Assembly: GCA_944548615.1 (NCBI GenBank)
Contig: OX155967.1
Location: forward strand, 1,833,662-1,897,661
Source of the DNA: Micropterix aruncella
Lineage: Eukaryota; Arthropoda; Insecta; Lepidoptera; Micropterigidae
Length of the DNA stretch: 64,000 bases
Reading direction: 5' to 3'
Shown: in pieces, positions 1 through 10,611 of the stretch
Layout: the number at the start of each line of letters is the position of its first letter
Numbering within the stretch: the stretch's first letter is position 1
The notes under the pieces: model-generated
Told to the model about the DNA's origin: nothing
What the model saw: only the letters and a program-made list of their open reading frames with translations
Databases searched by the model: none
Position numbers and translations under genes: made by a program

Positions 1-352
1 CGTAAATACGTTAAAGCTCACCATTATTTCGTCTTCAGCCAGTTTTAAGCTTCTAATAGAAATAAGAAGAACCCCGAACTTCCCGCCGCTGAACGCCGAA
101 CGCATAGACGTAAAACAGGATACAGTGAGTGTTGTGTGCAAGACGGATTTTCAAAATTCCCGCGGTCCGAGCCCGGCCCCCCACCACCGTTATAACCTAC
201 GCAGTGGCGGCAGCGGTATGCGGCCTACTCGCAAAACAACGGATTGACAGCTCTTCAGTCTACCCTGGACAACGGCGGCTGCAACGTCACCGAAACATCG
301 GGTGCTACAAAATTCACGCGGTAAATTCGTTTTCTATTCTATTTACAATTAC
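1..352 (+). mobile_element. Penelope-like element 3' fragment
   Basis: The 3' end of a Penelope-like retroelement, entering from outside the window. Coding remnants read EIRRTPNF near 60-85 and YNLRSGG near 190-210, matching the end of the GIY-YIG protein at 17255-18046. The stop near 245 is followed by the family's tail (CACCGAAAC, GGGTGCTACAAA, GCGGTAAATTCG, TTTCTATTCTATTTA). Truncated by the window edge and slightly decayed, for instance in the stretch before PNF. Confidence 0.75.
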
Positions 353-362
353 GTATAGTTGC

Positions 363-847
363 GGAGCCAGCGACAAAAAAGTGCAAGAGTTTTGTAAAAG
401 CTGATACTTTCAGATAAGACAGTATTTTGACCACAGAATGCAGGGGTGAAGTCAGCAGGCCAGATTCCAGGACACCTGGCTCTGGCTAGTAAGACAAGGT
501 GTAATTTTAATTAGGTAGTACTCCTAATGTTTTTTGGAAAAGCTGCATATTGATCAGTAGACAGTGGGTGCAATAAATAACTCGAAACAAATGGTCAGAC
601 TGCTTAACAATAGAACGCGTGGCGTCAGCATAACTCCATACACGTCACATAATTAAGTCCCTTAAAATACGCCGGTGCGTATTAGACGGTAACTATCACG
701 TATCGGTCTAATGTGACGCACAATAAAATGGACTTCATTTTTGTGACATGTATAGGTACAATACGCCAGTGCCATGTACATATATGGCCGAAATACTGAC
801 TGAAGTATCAGCCTTTACGAAACTCTTGCACTTTTTGTCGCTGCCTC
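363..847. mobile_element. Short inverted-repeat element (MITE)
   Basis: About 45 bp at 364-412 (core AGTGCAAGAGTTTTGTAAA) return inverted at 800-847 (core TTTACGAAACTCTTGCACT). The internal 390 bp has no coding potential. This is the structure of a non-autonomous DNA transposon. It abuts the Penelope tail. No superfamily can be named, since no clear target duplication is seen. Confidence 0.65.
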
Positions 848-904
848 TTGGACTATTAGAAAATAGAATTAGAAATAGGACTATTAGAAAAAAGAATTAG
901 AAAA

Positions 905-1140
905 TAATATTACTGTGCGCTCCGGGAGCAAGCCGCCAATATTAGTCGTTACGTAGTCAACGGTGTTCTCATGTGCAACCAAATTTGGTCGTTACATTCT
1001 CAATACCCGCGCTCGTCGCCGACTATCCCTTTCAATCAGGTCAACCTCCTTCCCGAAGCGATATCACGCTCAAAATCCTTCCATACAGTAAGTCCTTGGC
1101 TACTTGGCGGAAAAGTCTTCGGGTGACAACCGTTTTTTAT
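905..1140 (+). repeat. Dispersed repeat family A, terminal part
   Basis: Carries the family A landmarks TGTGCGCTCCGGGAGCAAGC, the CAACCTCCTTCCCGAAG block and the end motif TTGGCTACTTGGCGGAAAAG. The site near 1070-1080 (ACGCTCAAAATCC) is the unoccupied counterpart of the site filled by a hAT element at 42995-44149. Confidence 0.6.
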
Positions 1141-1141
1141 T

Positions 1142-1513
1142 AACACGCTTTTATTAGGTCGACCTGTATGTAACTATGTAATGGAATCTAAGGCAACTAA
1201 TTTAACCATCTTCCAAGGATCGTAGCGTCATGAAAATTGGCAGCTGTATGTAGTTCTGATGACAATACAATAATATGGTACTGTCGAACTGATCTGATGA
1301 TGGAGTCGAAAGATATGAACTGGAACTTCATGATGGAACATCGTATCATAGCTGTGTTTGGACTTGTTAGAAAAATCTTGGAATGAACTTTGACCACGAT
1401 TAGGTTTCAAGGTCTGATGATGAATCCGGAAGATAGGCACTGGAATTTCATGATGGAATACCGTATAATAGCTGTGTGTATGTGAATATCGTATCATAGC
1501 CCAAAAGCGTGTT
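1142..1513. mobile_element. MITE with AACACGCTTTT termini, copy 1
   Basis: Starts AACACGCTTTT and ends AAAAGCGTGTT, an 11-bp perfect inverted repeat. A near-identical copy lies at 40602-40977 in the same orientation. The interior holds imperfect tandem blocks around CATGATGGAA and CGTATCATAGC. Reading frames here are fortuitous. Flanks look like TTA/TTTA, so the target preference is uncertain. Confidence 0.7.
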
Positions 1514-1732
1514 TTAGTGTTTTTTTTTAAACTATTAATTTATTATTTGTAGATCAGATAGCATTTCGGCGAATTCGGTTACAGTTTTACACAGTAAAAG
1601 ATGAAGATGAAGATTTTACTCGCAAGGATGCCGAATTTTATATTCCAGCTATGATACATTCATCAATAAGAAGATCGTTTATTTTTCCAATTAGGTAATT
1701 ACTGTATTGCTACAAACCATGGTATGTGTGTA

Positions 1733-2622
1733 CAGGCCCGGATCTACATTATTAAAGAGGGGGTGCAGAGTGCGAATTTGCCGCCCTCTAGGAAAAATTT
1801 TGAACAAATAAAATCCACTGACTTTTAGAAAATTATTTATTATAGTAGTAAAATTATAATTGATTCTAAAGGTTTATTTCCTCGACTTTATTTCAGCGAA
1901 ATCGTTAATTAACATATCATAATTCAGATTGTTGGCCATTTCGCTCTCAATTGATAATATTACCAATCCCGACAAGCGCTCTTGGGACATTGTGGAACGT
2001 ACATAGTATTTGATGAGCTTCATTTTGCTGAAGCTTCTTTCACATGAAGCAGAAGTTGTAGATAGGGTAGGGTTTCATATATTCTAAGAGCTGTGCTCAA
2101 GTTAAGAAATGCATCCTGTAAATCATTTTTACATATGAGTTTTAATAAATAAAACGGTTGCAAACCAGAAATATGTTTATGTAAGAGTGGTCCGTGTTCT
2201 TTAAATACTTCAAGTTCGGAAATAAGTTCCGCTGAATTCAAGTCCATGCCCTATTTTAAGAGCCAAATCGAGTCCATATTTGTTCAAATCATTAGTGCTC
2301 ATTTGCATTATTAAATCGCCATTCAAAAATGCTAAATCTGAATTCAGTTTCCTCGCGCTTTCAAGTCTGTGATTGATTTCCATTAAAGTTCGATCCAATA
2401 CGAGCGCGCAATTCGCGCGCTCGCATTGTGCATACATTGGCAAACTAAGTGGACACTATTTCCAAACCGTACATCGCGTGTGAGGAGAGGGTGTCTCACA
2501 GGTTTTTTCTATTGTACTGAGTTTGTTACACGCGATGTTCGACGTACGATGGCCGCCCCCAGTTTTCGCCGCCCGGGGCAAGTGCCCCCTCCTGCCCCCC
2601 CCCCCCCCTAGATCCGGCCCTG
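1733..2622 (-). mobile_element. hAT transposon relic with CAGGGCCGGATCTA termini
   Basis: Left end CAGGCCCGGATCTA and right end TAGATCCGGCCCTG are inverted copies, a terminus typical of insect hAT elements. Between them lies the decayed C-terminal part of a transposase on the minus strand. A poly-C run at 2596-2608 sits inside the right end. No intact 8-bp duplication is visible. Confidence 0.7.
1874..2443 (-). pseudogene. hAT transposase C-terminal remnant
   Basis: Minus-strand frames, broken by at least two shifts, read LALKIG, then ELEVFKEHGPLLHKH, then SALRIYETLP-type sequence and SFSKMKLIKYYVRSTMSQER, ending FAEIKSRK before the stop at 1874-1876. The SFSK..LIK..-RSTM-QERL block is the conserved hAT dimerisation region of ZMYM/TTF-type transposases. 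The N-terminal zinc finger and most of the catalytic domain are gone, so this is inactive. Confidence 0.7.
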
Positions 2623-2870
2623 CACACATAATGTAATATGCATGTGCGCAATAATGGTGACTGCATGACACTCTAAATGTCAAATCAGTATGCTAATGGA
2701 CATGGCACGTCTGTGCCAACAATGAAATATTAAACTTTACGCGAAACCTCAGCGAAGGTTACCCTTGAAACTATCAGCTTTAGTAGTGTTGTATGGAATT
2801 CATCGATTTTATAAACTTTTATTGATTTAAAATTTATTTTGAAATACCAATACTATTTTAACTAGATGAC
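2623..2870. other. Unassigned non-coding stretch
   Basis: No terminal repeats, coding frame or match to other repeats in the window were recognised between the hAT relic and the family A fragment. Confidence 0.4.
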
Positions 2871-3240
2871 CCTGTGCGCTCCGGGAGCAAGCTGCCAATA
2901 TTGGTCGTTACGTAGTCAATGGTGTTTTGATGTGCAACCAAATTTGGTCGTTACGTAGCCGAAGGGTAAATTCTAAATTAGATAGCCGTATTAAAATCAG
3001 AAAACAGACCTTTTCCTATTGATTGCAGAGAGATAGGTCCAACAAAGGACTGGCTGGCTTGACCTAGCCCCTTACTGGCCAGACATCCAAAAAAAATCGG
3101 TTGTGTCACCCCCATCTTAACCTCCTCCAGCGCGCCAGTAAGTATTGTCCGTGGTATTAAAATGGTATTTTTTCCAAAAACGATGTATTATGTTAAATAT
3201 GGCGGATTTTAAATATTATTTCCGTCGCTTGTTTAAGAGA
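2871..3240. repeat. Family A fragments in opposite orientations
   Basis: 2871-2985 repeats the GCGCTCCGGGAGCAAGC block of 905-1140. From about 3090 the reverse-oriented end appears (AAATCGGTTGTGTCACCC), followed by CCTCCAGCGCGCC and a TATGGCGGATTTTAAATATT block that recurs at 24560 and 33110. The two pieces do not form one continuous copy. Confidence 0.5.
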
Positions 3241-4917
3241 CTAGCTGACCCGTGCCCAATTCGTTGGGCGGTAAACTTTTTACTTGTGATGAAATTATGA
3301 GAGTGGTTCGGTTAGTACTGAGTGCTATGATTTATTTCCTGACTGCCAAAAGAAGGGTTATATTTTTACTGCATATGTATGTATGTATTTACATGCCAAT
3401 TTGACAATATTACCGTTATTTGTGAGTGTCTTCTTGTGAGTGTCTTATTTGTGAGTGTCTTAACTCTTTAACCATTTATGCAGTAAAAGGGAAATGATAT
3501 GCAGTAAAAGGGAAAAATCTTTTGCTTTAAATATTTGAGACGATAAATTTACTTATTTTGATATGAATTCATAATTGTTGATAATATGACCAATAAAATG
3601 ACCTGTCGCGGAGCAACAAACATGCACAAAACCCACCTACTCAAAATATTATAAAAGGAAAGGACCGGAAGAAGACTCCACCCGAAGGCGGCAGGAAATG
3701 GTATCGCCGAGGTGCAATGGCGACACCGGAATTAAGGAGATGGCGATGTGCAATGCCATCACTAGGATTACCTACCCCGAACGCCCATTAATCAAACACG
3801 TCTTAAGTGCCTCCAACGAGGCGTTTATTTTATCATCACAAACAAGCCGTCAACGAGAAGCTAAAGCAAACATCGAAATAAATGGGAGAGAAAAGTACAA
3901 ACCGTCGCGAATCTATCCGCCGTGTTTCGCACGCAAAACGTCACGAAGAAAACAAACAACGAAAACCACATCGCAGCGACTTCTCAGCAGAGAGCTTTTC
4001 ATCTTATACCACGGCAGTCCAAAGACTGGTGGCGAAGGGGAAGGTAACAACTGAGGGCGCCGCGACACAGTGTAAACTCAATAAAAACACGAAAAAACTA
4101 ACGCGCAAACACGAATCACTTCTGGCGACTTTCCAGTCCAGAGCCTTACTTCCGGTGGCTACTCGAAGTAGGTCGGGGGAGGGGTCAACCGGTGGCGCCA
4201 GAAGCGATAAACGTGCGAAATCTAATGTGCGAAACACGACACAACTGCAGCTCAAGCGCCGCCCGCGGGACGTCAGCTCGCGGGGGCAGACGGCGGGCGA
4301 CTGAAGTGTGGCGCCCGGAGCAGGTGTATATCTGGCGACCGGCCGGAGTGAAGGAGACAGCGCGAGACAAGAGGGAGACGAGGCGACCGCCGCCACGGCA
4401 AATAATATATATAGGCGATAGTGTGTAAGCAGAATGAATGAATTTGTACGCGACACTTTTGGAAAAATAAACAACTACTGCAATTCGAATATCGATCGCG
4501 AGTTTTCATTCTAACGACGGAAACCCTCGCGACAGACCTAACGATTTAAATTATTTAAAAAAAATATAAAATACTACTCTTTGTTACTTAAATATAAAAG
4601 TTAGACATATGCTGTCGCAGACTTTTTTGTAGGCATTATCAAGCTCTACAACTTTTCTTTAGAACTTAATCATATATCTCTCATCGTTAAGGCAGCGTTC
4701 GTTAGAAACGTTTTCGTTCGACCGTTTTCTCCTACTTACTTTGGAAATCCGACTACCACAAACAAGTCTTTTAATTTTTTGGATTAATATATAGCCTATG
4801 ACACTCACAAATAACGTGGCTTTCTATTGGTAAAGAAATTTCAAAATCGGTTCAGTAGATCCAGAGATTACTTCCTACAGCGTCACAAACTTTACCTCTT
4901 TATAATATTAGTATAGA
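3241..4917 (+). repeat. CTAGCTGACCC...TTAGTATAGAT dispersed repeat, split by an LTR
   Basis: Begins CTAGCTGACCCGTGCCCAA and ends CTTTATAATATTAGTATAGA, with the TCAAAATCGGTTCAGTAGAT block just before the end. Sequences with this beginning and end are common interspersed repeats in insect genomes. The copy is split between 3603 and 4535 by a solo LTR. No coding region is preserved. Confidence 0.55.
3604..4534. mobile_element. Solo LTR with 4-bp target duplication
   Basis: Starts TGTCGCGG and ends CTCGCGACA (TG...CA with short inverted ends), flanked on both sides by GACC (3600-3603, 4535-4538). That combination is a long terminal repeat left after internal recombination; 4 bp suggests a Ty3-type integrase. 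Candidate signals are a TATA stretch near 4405-4412 followed by AATAAA near 4464. Overlapping open frames on both strands are composition effects of this GC-richer block. Confidence 0.7.
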
Positions 4918-5220
4918 TATTCCAAAAAAAAAAATACAGTTTGATTGCGGTTCAACAACGCATCTGTGCACCGAATTCCAAGTCTATAACTGCAATATTT
5001 CGAGATTGAAGTATGATAGTACGCCCTCTGGTTGACTGATTTTAACTACAATATTTTCAACTCTTGCCTTGACCGAATGATACCTGCATGCCAAGTTTCG
5101 GCTCAATTGGTTGAAGCGTTTAGACGCTATTATGGGGGAATATATACATACAAACAGACCCATACTAGCGCGTTCACAACACTTACCCTTCTCGTCGTCG
5201 GTTGATAGGCCGGGAAAGTA
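4918..5220 (-). repeat. Family A copy, reverse orientation
   Basis: Shows the diagnostic family A blocks in reverse: CATCTGTGCACCGAATTCCA, CAATATTTCGAGATTGAAGT, CGCCCTCTGG and TTGAAGCGTTTAGACGCTAT. Ends in the GGCCGGGAAAGTAAAATA region. Confidence 0.6.
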
Positions 5221-5289
5221 AAATATAAAAAGAACTTACATATGTAGATAAAATAATTATTTAAAATAATGAATGGAGAAGGCATAATC

Positions 5290-5575
5290 GTCGGATGAAG
5301 CGTTTATGCGCTAAATTCAAATCAATCGGATGAAGCGTTTAAGCGCTATCGTGGAGAAACACACACATACACACACGCACACACACCCACACACCCACAC
5401 ATACATACAACCCCCCCCCCCCCCCCCCAGAGAGAGAGAGACAGACTTCAGTCTGGAAATGGTTCATCGTCTCGGGTGGGGCAGGGGGTCAAAATGGATA
5501 TTTCCGTCTTCATCTCAACAACAAAAAAAATAGTCCGTTCACAATACTCTGCCTTAGGCCGAAGGGAAAGTAAAA
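5290..5575 (-). repeat. Family A copy with expanded CA, C and GA tracts
   Basis: The GGATGAAGCGTTTAAGCGC block is followed by (CACA)n at 5358-5403, poly-C at 5411-5428 and (GA)n at 5430-5440, then ACTTCAGTCTGGAAATGGTT. In other copies a CA/GT tract sits at the same internal place, so the microsatellite belongs to the element. Confidence 0.6.
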
Positions 5576-5597
5576 GGTTGAAAAACACTGCGCTATA

Positions 5598-6017
5598 CGG
5601 GGTGTTATTACAGCAAGGGCTTATTTTTCTGTGGGTGAATCAGTACAACGTAGTAAGCAACTTTTGATAAAAAAAATGGAAAAAACAAAAAAATATATTG
5701 TTTGTTTTTTAATTTCAAAATTTGAAGAAGTTGACTGTTGAGAAGCGTTTGAGCGTGCTGCGCCATCTAGCGGTAGGTAATAAGTCGTAAATAAACAATA
5801 TCAGCGACATTTTACCAACCGCTAGATAGCGCATCGTGATCATAGCTTTTCATAATATAAAAAAAAATAAAAACAACAAATTTTCAAAAAAAATATTAAA
5901 AAAAAAAAAAAACTTTGTTTTTCAGTTTTTTTCAAAAATTTTTTTTTTCAAAAGTTGCTTACTACGTTGTACTGATTCACCCACAGAAAAAAAAGCCCGT
6001 GCTGTAATAACACCCCG
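5598..6017. mobile_element. Foldback MITE, mariner/Tc1-type end
   Basis: About 75 bp from CGGGGTGTTATTACAGCA to GTAAGCAACTTTTGA at the left return inverted at the right end, flanked by TA on both sides (5596-5597, 6018-6019). A second inner inverted pair (CCATCTAGCGGTAGGTAA and TTACCAACCGCTAGATAG) makes most of the element fold on itself. TA target and terminal repeats fit a Tc1/mariner-mobilised MITE. Confidence 0.75.
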
Positions 6018-6540
6018 TATAATCAGTACGTACAAACGTCGAACGTACATAAAGTTTAGTTCGCCATAGGCTAATATTTTTTTATATAATTCATAATAAT
6101 TTAATTTAATTTATTTTAATAATTAATTTAACAATTCATTTACATTGCATATGTGTCACTAATATCAATATCAATAAAAAATAATTTATATTAATAAAAT
6201 AAAAATAAAAATTGAGCACGGCCGATATGAGCACTAGCATGTATGTATGTACAATATTTTTATACTGCTGCTGCCCAACTAAGTGCCAGGATTTGTTCCA
6301 AGGCAGGGAGCTCACTACTTTAATATTCACATATTTTTGGCAATTTGAAAAAAAAGAAAAAAGAAATATATATTACCGCCACCATTACAAATTATAACCA
6401 GAAATCACTAAATTATAATCACAATAGGAAATTTAAAAAATAAAATACGCAAAATAAATAATCATGTTAAATAAAATAAAATTTTAAATAATATTAAACA
6501 ATACTAGCCAAAATTAATGAATAATAAAAATAATAATAAT
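6018..6540. other. AT-rich non-coding stretch
   Basis: Very AT-rich, with A and T runs and a short ATGTATGTATGT tract near 6238. No terminal repeats or conserved frame recognised. Confidence 0.4.
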
Positions 6541-7260
6541 AATAAAACTCTTTATTCTTAAGAAAAGGCGAGCTTATTGCCTGCAGGCAATATTTAGGAG
6601 CTAACCTATACTATTGTATGAACATTATTTGCGAGTAGACTACATATCTTAACCTATATAAAGAGTATGACAAGTAAAATAAAAGAGGATAGAAAGAAAT
6701 ATATACTTAACTCTTTGTGGGCACAGGATTTGCCACATAAAAATAATCTAACACCTATAAGGACGCTAAAGCTTAAAAAGGAGGGGAATGGGAGGGGAAA
6801 GGGAATTTATCTGGAGGATTTCAAATGCTCTCTGAGTCTGAGTGAAAGTAAAAATTTTTATGTTGGCGCAGTTCCCACATTTGTCGGCAAAGTATTCCAA
6901 AGACGGGCTCCATGCACGGTGAAAGAGAATGAGAAGAAGTCACTGCTGTGACTAGGGATAGAGAGTAGCAGGTTGTCTTTTGATCTCAGAGGGCGTCCAT
7001 GAGCTGATAGTGCAGTAAATTTGCCGGTAAGATAATTTGGGAGCGACGCCATCCAAGATCTTGGAAAGCATACAGAGAGCTCGCATGTCTCTTTTCTCCC
7101 GGGTCGACAGCCAGTGAAGCTTCTCTCTGTATTACTCCGTGATGTGGTCAAATTTTCTGAGGCCGTGGGTATACCGAATGCAATCATTTTGGAGATGCTC
7201 AACTTTGGTGGATAACTAACTCCTCTGTGAGGTCAAGAAATGCGACATCTCCATAATCCA
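6541..7260 (-). mobile_element. LINE 3' end with (ATT)n tail
   Basis: Minus-strand frames decode the last part of a reverse-transcriptase protein of the jockey/CR1 type: GRPLRSKDNLLLSIPSHSSD and FTVHGARLWNTLP-NV, the block that also closes the copies at 25813-27005 and 34230-34665. The 3' UTR ends AATAAAGAGTTTTATTATT, a trinucleotide tail. Truncated at the 5' side and frameshifted. Confidence 0.7.
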
Positions 7261-8056
7261 AGTAGTATTAATAAAAAAAGACAACGAAAATAATAAGAAT
7301 TGTCAAGGATACCGTTTAATGTTAGAATATGTCTGGGTGTATTAATTTATGGATAATTTGCCGGGCGCCATGTTTAACCCGGTGACTCCGTAACGTCCCT
7401 TGCGGGACCAACGGCCGACTCCCCCAATTTCCAGGATATATTTTTTTATATGTCAAATTTCAATGCGATCATTTTACAGTATTTTTTTTAATGATCCGTA
7501 TAGTGGTTTACAAGTTATGGTCGTTTGTATCAAGGTCGTCGACTCGCGCCGATTTTACGCGCGAAAATGTCGCGCGCAAAAGTGATAGCTGAATTTTTCC
7601 TTCGCGAGAGGAATCAATTTTGGCTTTAAAGAAGACTTAGGCAGATACATTTTTAAATTTTCTTCTAGCATATTGAATATCCTGGGGGCTATGTATACAA
7701 AATGCCTCTGCCCAAAAGTGGTCTGCATTCGATCCCTCGAATGCAGACCACTCGAAATTCAATCCGTCGAAATTAGTTCCAAACTTGAAATGAAAATGAA
7801 GCTTTGCAAATCGACTTAATTCGATTAGCTACTTCAAATCAGCATCACTCAAGTATGTAGGTACAATACAGTGTTGCTTCACTAAGGTGAGTATATGTAG
7901 AGCTGTCAGATGTGTCAGAAGGGCAACCTTGCTCAAAATGATATCACCGCGTTAACAATAGCATTTATTTATTATAGCCCCTGGGCTTGGGCCAATATAT
8001 TTCCAGCCAACCGTGCATTATGCCATTAATAACGGCCATTATTGCGGTGTTCACAC
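7261..8056. other. Unassigned stretch with a 14-bp perfect hairpin
   Basis: No gene or repeat end recognised. The notable feature is TGGTCTGCATTCGA at 7719-7732 followed after TCCC by its exact inverse at 7737-7750. Confidence 0.45.
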
Positions 8057-8275
8057 CTATTCTTTAATAGGCGCGCGACAAATCGAGCTTTTAAAAGCAT
8101 CGAGCTGTCGATGGTTAACTAGTTGGACGCCAACAATGCCTATAGGCATTTTGCGTCGTTTGACCGTAGAGGTATAGAACAGAGAACGGAAGTCTGAAGG
8201 CGGGCTGTGAGCGAATGCGTTCACCGAATAGAAAGAGACAGCTCCATATAGTACCCCCTTCATCCTTGTTTAGTT
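8057..8275. repeat. Dispersed repeat family H, mosaic copy
   Basis: GCCAACAATGCCTATAGGCA through TTTTGCGTCGTTTGAC recurs at 63915-63960, while 8170-8275 recurs inverted at 10998-11090 (GATGAAGGGGGTACTATATG, GCTGTCTCTTTCTATTCG). The copy is therefore a mosaic of two modules in relative inversion. Confidence 0.5.
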
Positions 8276-8283
8276 GCGCATGC

Positions 8284-9060
8284 GCGTTTATCAATTTTCA
8301 ATTTCAATTTATTTCCAAAAAAAATCTTAACAGATTGTAGAAACCTAATATTTAGGTACATTTAAATTACAGTCTATTAGTCCGTTTTTACAATATTTAC
8401 ATTTATCACCACCTACATACAGTTACTTCATTATTGCTTTTAGTACAAATTAAAATAATCAAGAAATTAAAATCAGAAAAAGTCAGAATAATTAAAAAAT
8501 GCTACTTAAAATTGTCAAAAAAAAATGGCCAAAAATTTGAAAAATTATTTAAAATTAACAAACCCATCGATCGAGACAAAAGCTTTGTCTAATAAGAATT
8601 CTTTAAGTAACTTTTTGAATAAGGTTTCCACTTGAATTGTTTTTAAACTTTCCGGTAGCCTGTTAAAGTAATATGGCCCGGAGTATTTTGTGTCTTGCCT
8701 TGCTGTGTTTAGTATAAAAATGTTCATGTTCATGTTCATGTTCATGTTCATGTTCATTTTATACATGGTATAAAAATGTTCAATTTATTTCTCGTATTTT
8801 TAGTATGTGTATCTGAAAACTTTTTATAATGTGTTTCTTTATTCTTAAAAAACTCAGTCAGTAACTTAAAGAGATAGAGTGAGGTTAAGGTGAGGATTCT
8901 TAGCCATTTAAAAATGGGTCGACACGACTCTTCTCTTTTGACCTTTGCAATTATTCGCACTGCTCTCTTTTGGAGTATAAATATGGGTTCCCGGAGTGAG
9001 TGTAATCGATTGAATATTACAAGCATAATAATTTCCCCAGATCATAATGGCATAACTTAG
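8284..9060 (-). mobile_element. 5'-truncated jockey/CR1-type LINE
   Basis: Minus-strand frames read FILQKRAVRIIAKVKREESC, then LTSLYLFKLLTEFF, NTRNKLNIFIP and RQDTKYSGPYYFNRLPESLK, the C-terminal tail of a LINE reverse transcriptase. The 3' UTR ends GTTAAGATTTTTTTTGGAAA then TAAATTGAAATTGAAAA. A hexamer (ATGTTC)n at 8718-8758 has expanded in frame to give MNMNMN; the sister copy at 28888-29640 lacks it. Confidence 0.75.
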
Positions 9061-9500
9061 TATAGCCTTGTTATTTTCCCAATCCCATGTGCTATCAGCT
9101 AAACAGTTATTCATTAAGCAAGCGCTTCTTGCATTCTACAAATCTAGAGATGACCACGCCCGAACTCAAAACAATCTGAACACAAGAATGTCCGCGAGTA
9201 TCAATTATATAATTCCGTCAGTCAGGACAACATTTGCCCAGAGACATATATTCTACATAGCCCCAAAATTATATAATTCCCTTAGTGAAGACATGAAAAA
9301 TTATCCTAACATAAAAATATTTAAAGCAAACCTTAATAGATGGCTACTTAACAAGGGATATGTAAAATCTGATCAACTTCTTTGCAACGCACGACAATTT
9401 ATTTAGTATCACTTATCTATTTTTCTTAATTAAATTTTATTAAATTACAACTATAAATGTATATATTTATTACATAGCTATATTTTTAATAAAATTGGTA
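9061..9500 (+). mobile_element. LINE C-terminal fragment
   Basis: Plus strand encodes IIPSVRTTFAQRHIFYIAPK, LYNSLSEDMKNYPNIKIFK and NLNRWLLNKGY, then a stop near 9406 and an AT-rich tail. This is the closing segment of a LINE ORF2 (compare SFGQRYYSFIAPRFYNLI in the 37088-37621 remnant). No RT core remains. Confidence 0.65.
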
Positions 9501-9729
9501 TATTTATGTGTATATTACAGGTGGTGCGTCCAAATAATTTATTTAAAAAACAACACTTCATTTCTTAAAATTGCATAAAAATATGCACATCTAGAGACGG
9601 GCCAAATTATCGCCTAGTTAGATGTGCTATTGGCAGTAAAGGTCATGTAAGATGTGTTAAACCTCCCTATATTAATTATTAATAATTACATGACCTATGA
9701 ATGAACTGTATACCTAATCCTATGTACCT
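9501..9729. other. Unassigned AT-rich stretch
   Basis: Possibly 3' UTR of the preceding LINE. It contains a loose inverted pair, AAAGGTCATGTAA near 9639 and TTACATGACCT near 9687. Nothing else recognised. Confidence 0.3.
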
Positions 9730-10390
9730 AAATAAATAAATAAATAAATAAATATAGCTGAAATAAACATTTCTTGTTTGCAATTCATCCAACGACCTTC
9801 TTACAATACTTATTAAAGCATAACATGCCCGACTTAACCTACTTTCGAGGTTTTCACAGTGAAAGTTCCATTTTAAAAGTTCGTCGACATGAACACCTAA
9901 AAATCTAGTACAAGGAGTTTGAGGAATGGCAGTGTTATTTATTGAAAGTATTATTGGCGAACCTGTATTCCGATTTCGATGATTTGTGAAATGTATGAAG
10001 TTTCTTTTAGACGCATTTAGGGTGAGGTTGTTGCTCTCAAACCAACTATTAAGTTTAAATAGATTAATTTTAACGTTAATCAATAATTCTTCCATATCTT
10101 TACCGGCAACAATTAAACTAGTGTCGTCGGCAAACATCGTTACATTTATATCGTTGAAATACATTGGTAAATCATTTACATATACTAAAAATAGAATAGG
10201 GCCCAAAATGGAATCCTGCGGGACTCCAAGTTTATTAGTTAAAGGGATCGAACAGTGTTTTGTAATGTTTTGATTTTGACAGTGTGTAATTTCCACGATT
10301 TGCGTCCTATTTTTTAAATATGAATCAAACCATTTTAAGCAGTCTCCCCTGACTCCATAATGATTTAGTTTGTTTAGTAAAATATCATGA
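9730..10390 (-). pseudogene. LINE reverse transcriptase fragment, central domain
   Basis: Minus-strand frame contains LLNKLNHYGVRG, GVPQDSILGPILFLVYVNDL, MFADDTSLIV and LNASKRNFIHF, i.e. RT motifs 4-7 with the FADD catalytic centre. The usual GVPQGS is GVPQDS here, a change expected to harm the enzyme. The frame runs out into (AAAT)n at 9731-9755. Upstream it breaks off in a tandem array. Confidence 0.8.
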
Positions 10391-10480
10391 TAATAGTTTA
10401 GTAAAATATATATAGTTAGTTTAGTAAAATATATAGTAAAATATAGTTAGTTTAGTAAAATATCATGATATATCATGATA
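10378..10480. repeat. Short tandem array of AGTTTAGTAAAATAT
   Basis: The 15-16 bp unit TAGTTTAGTAAAATAT repeats imperfectly several times. It was probably amplified from the RT fragment at its edge, since the unit matches the adjacent TTTAGTAAAATATCATGATA. Confidence 0.6.
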
Positions 10481-10500
10481 TAGGCATGCCTAAAGCAAAT

Positions 10501-10547
10501 CGACGCCATAAGTCTGCTATCCATAGCATAGCAGACTTATGGCGTCG
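10501..10547. repeat. Perfect 20-bp hairpin
   Basis: CGACGCCATAAGTCTGCTAT at 10501-10520 is followed after a 7-base loop by its exact inverse at 10528-10547. It is followed by two imperfect copies of AAGCGTTGCCATGGTGATAT. It may be the core of a small palindromic element. Confidence 0.7.
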
Positions 10548-10611
10548 AAGCGTTGCCATGGTGATATATAAGCGTTGCCATAGTGATATATGTAGGTACG
10601 TGACTCCGTGG

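Noticed and set aside
1197..1497. Two overlapping minus-strand frames, repeated at 40661-40910
   Set aside because: They are conserved only because the MITE is repeated; the tandem CATGATGGAA blocks create the frames.
4190..4330. TGGCGCCAGAAG and TGGCGCCCGGAGCAGG, resembling retroviral primer-binding sites
   Set aside because: Both fall inside the LTR rather than just after it, so they cannot be the primer site of this element.
4004..4509. Overlapping open frames on both strands up to 156 codons
   Set aside because: They lie wholly inside the solo LTR at 3604-4534, overlap each other on opposite strands and resemble no protein.
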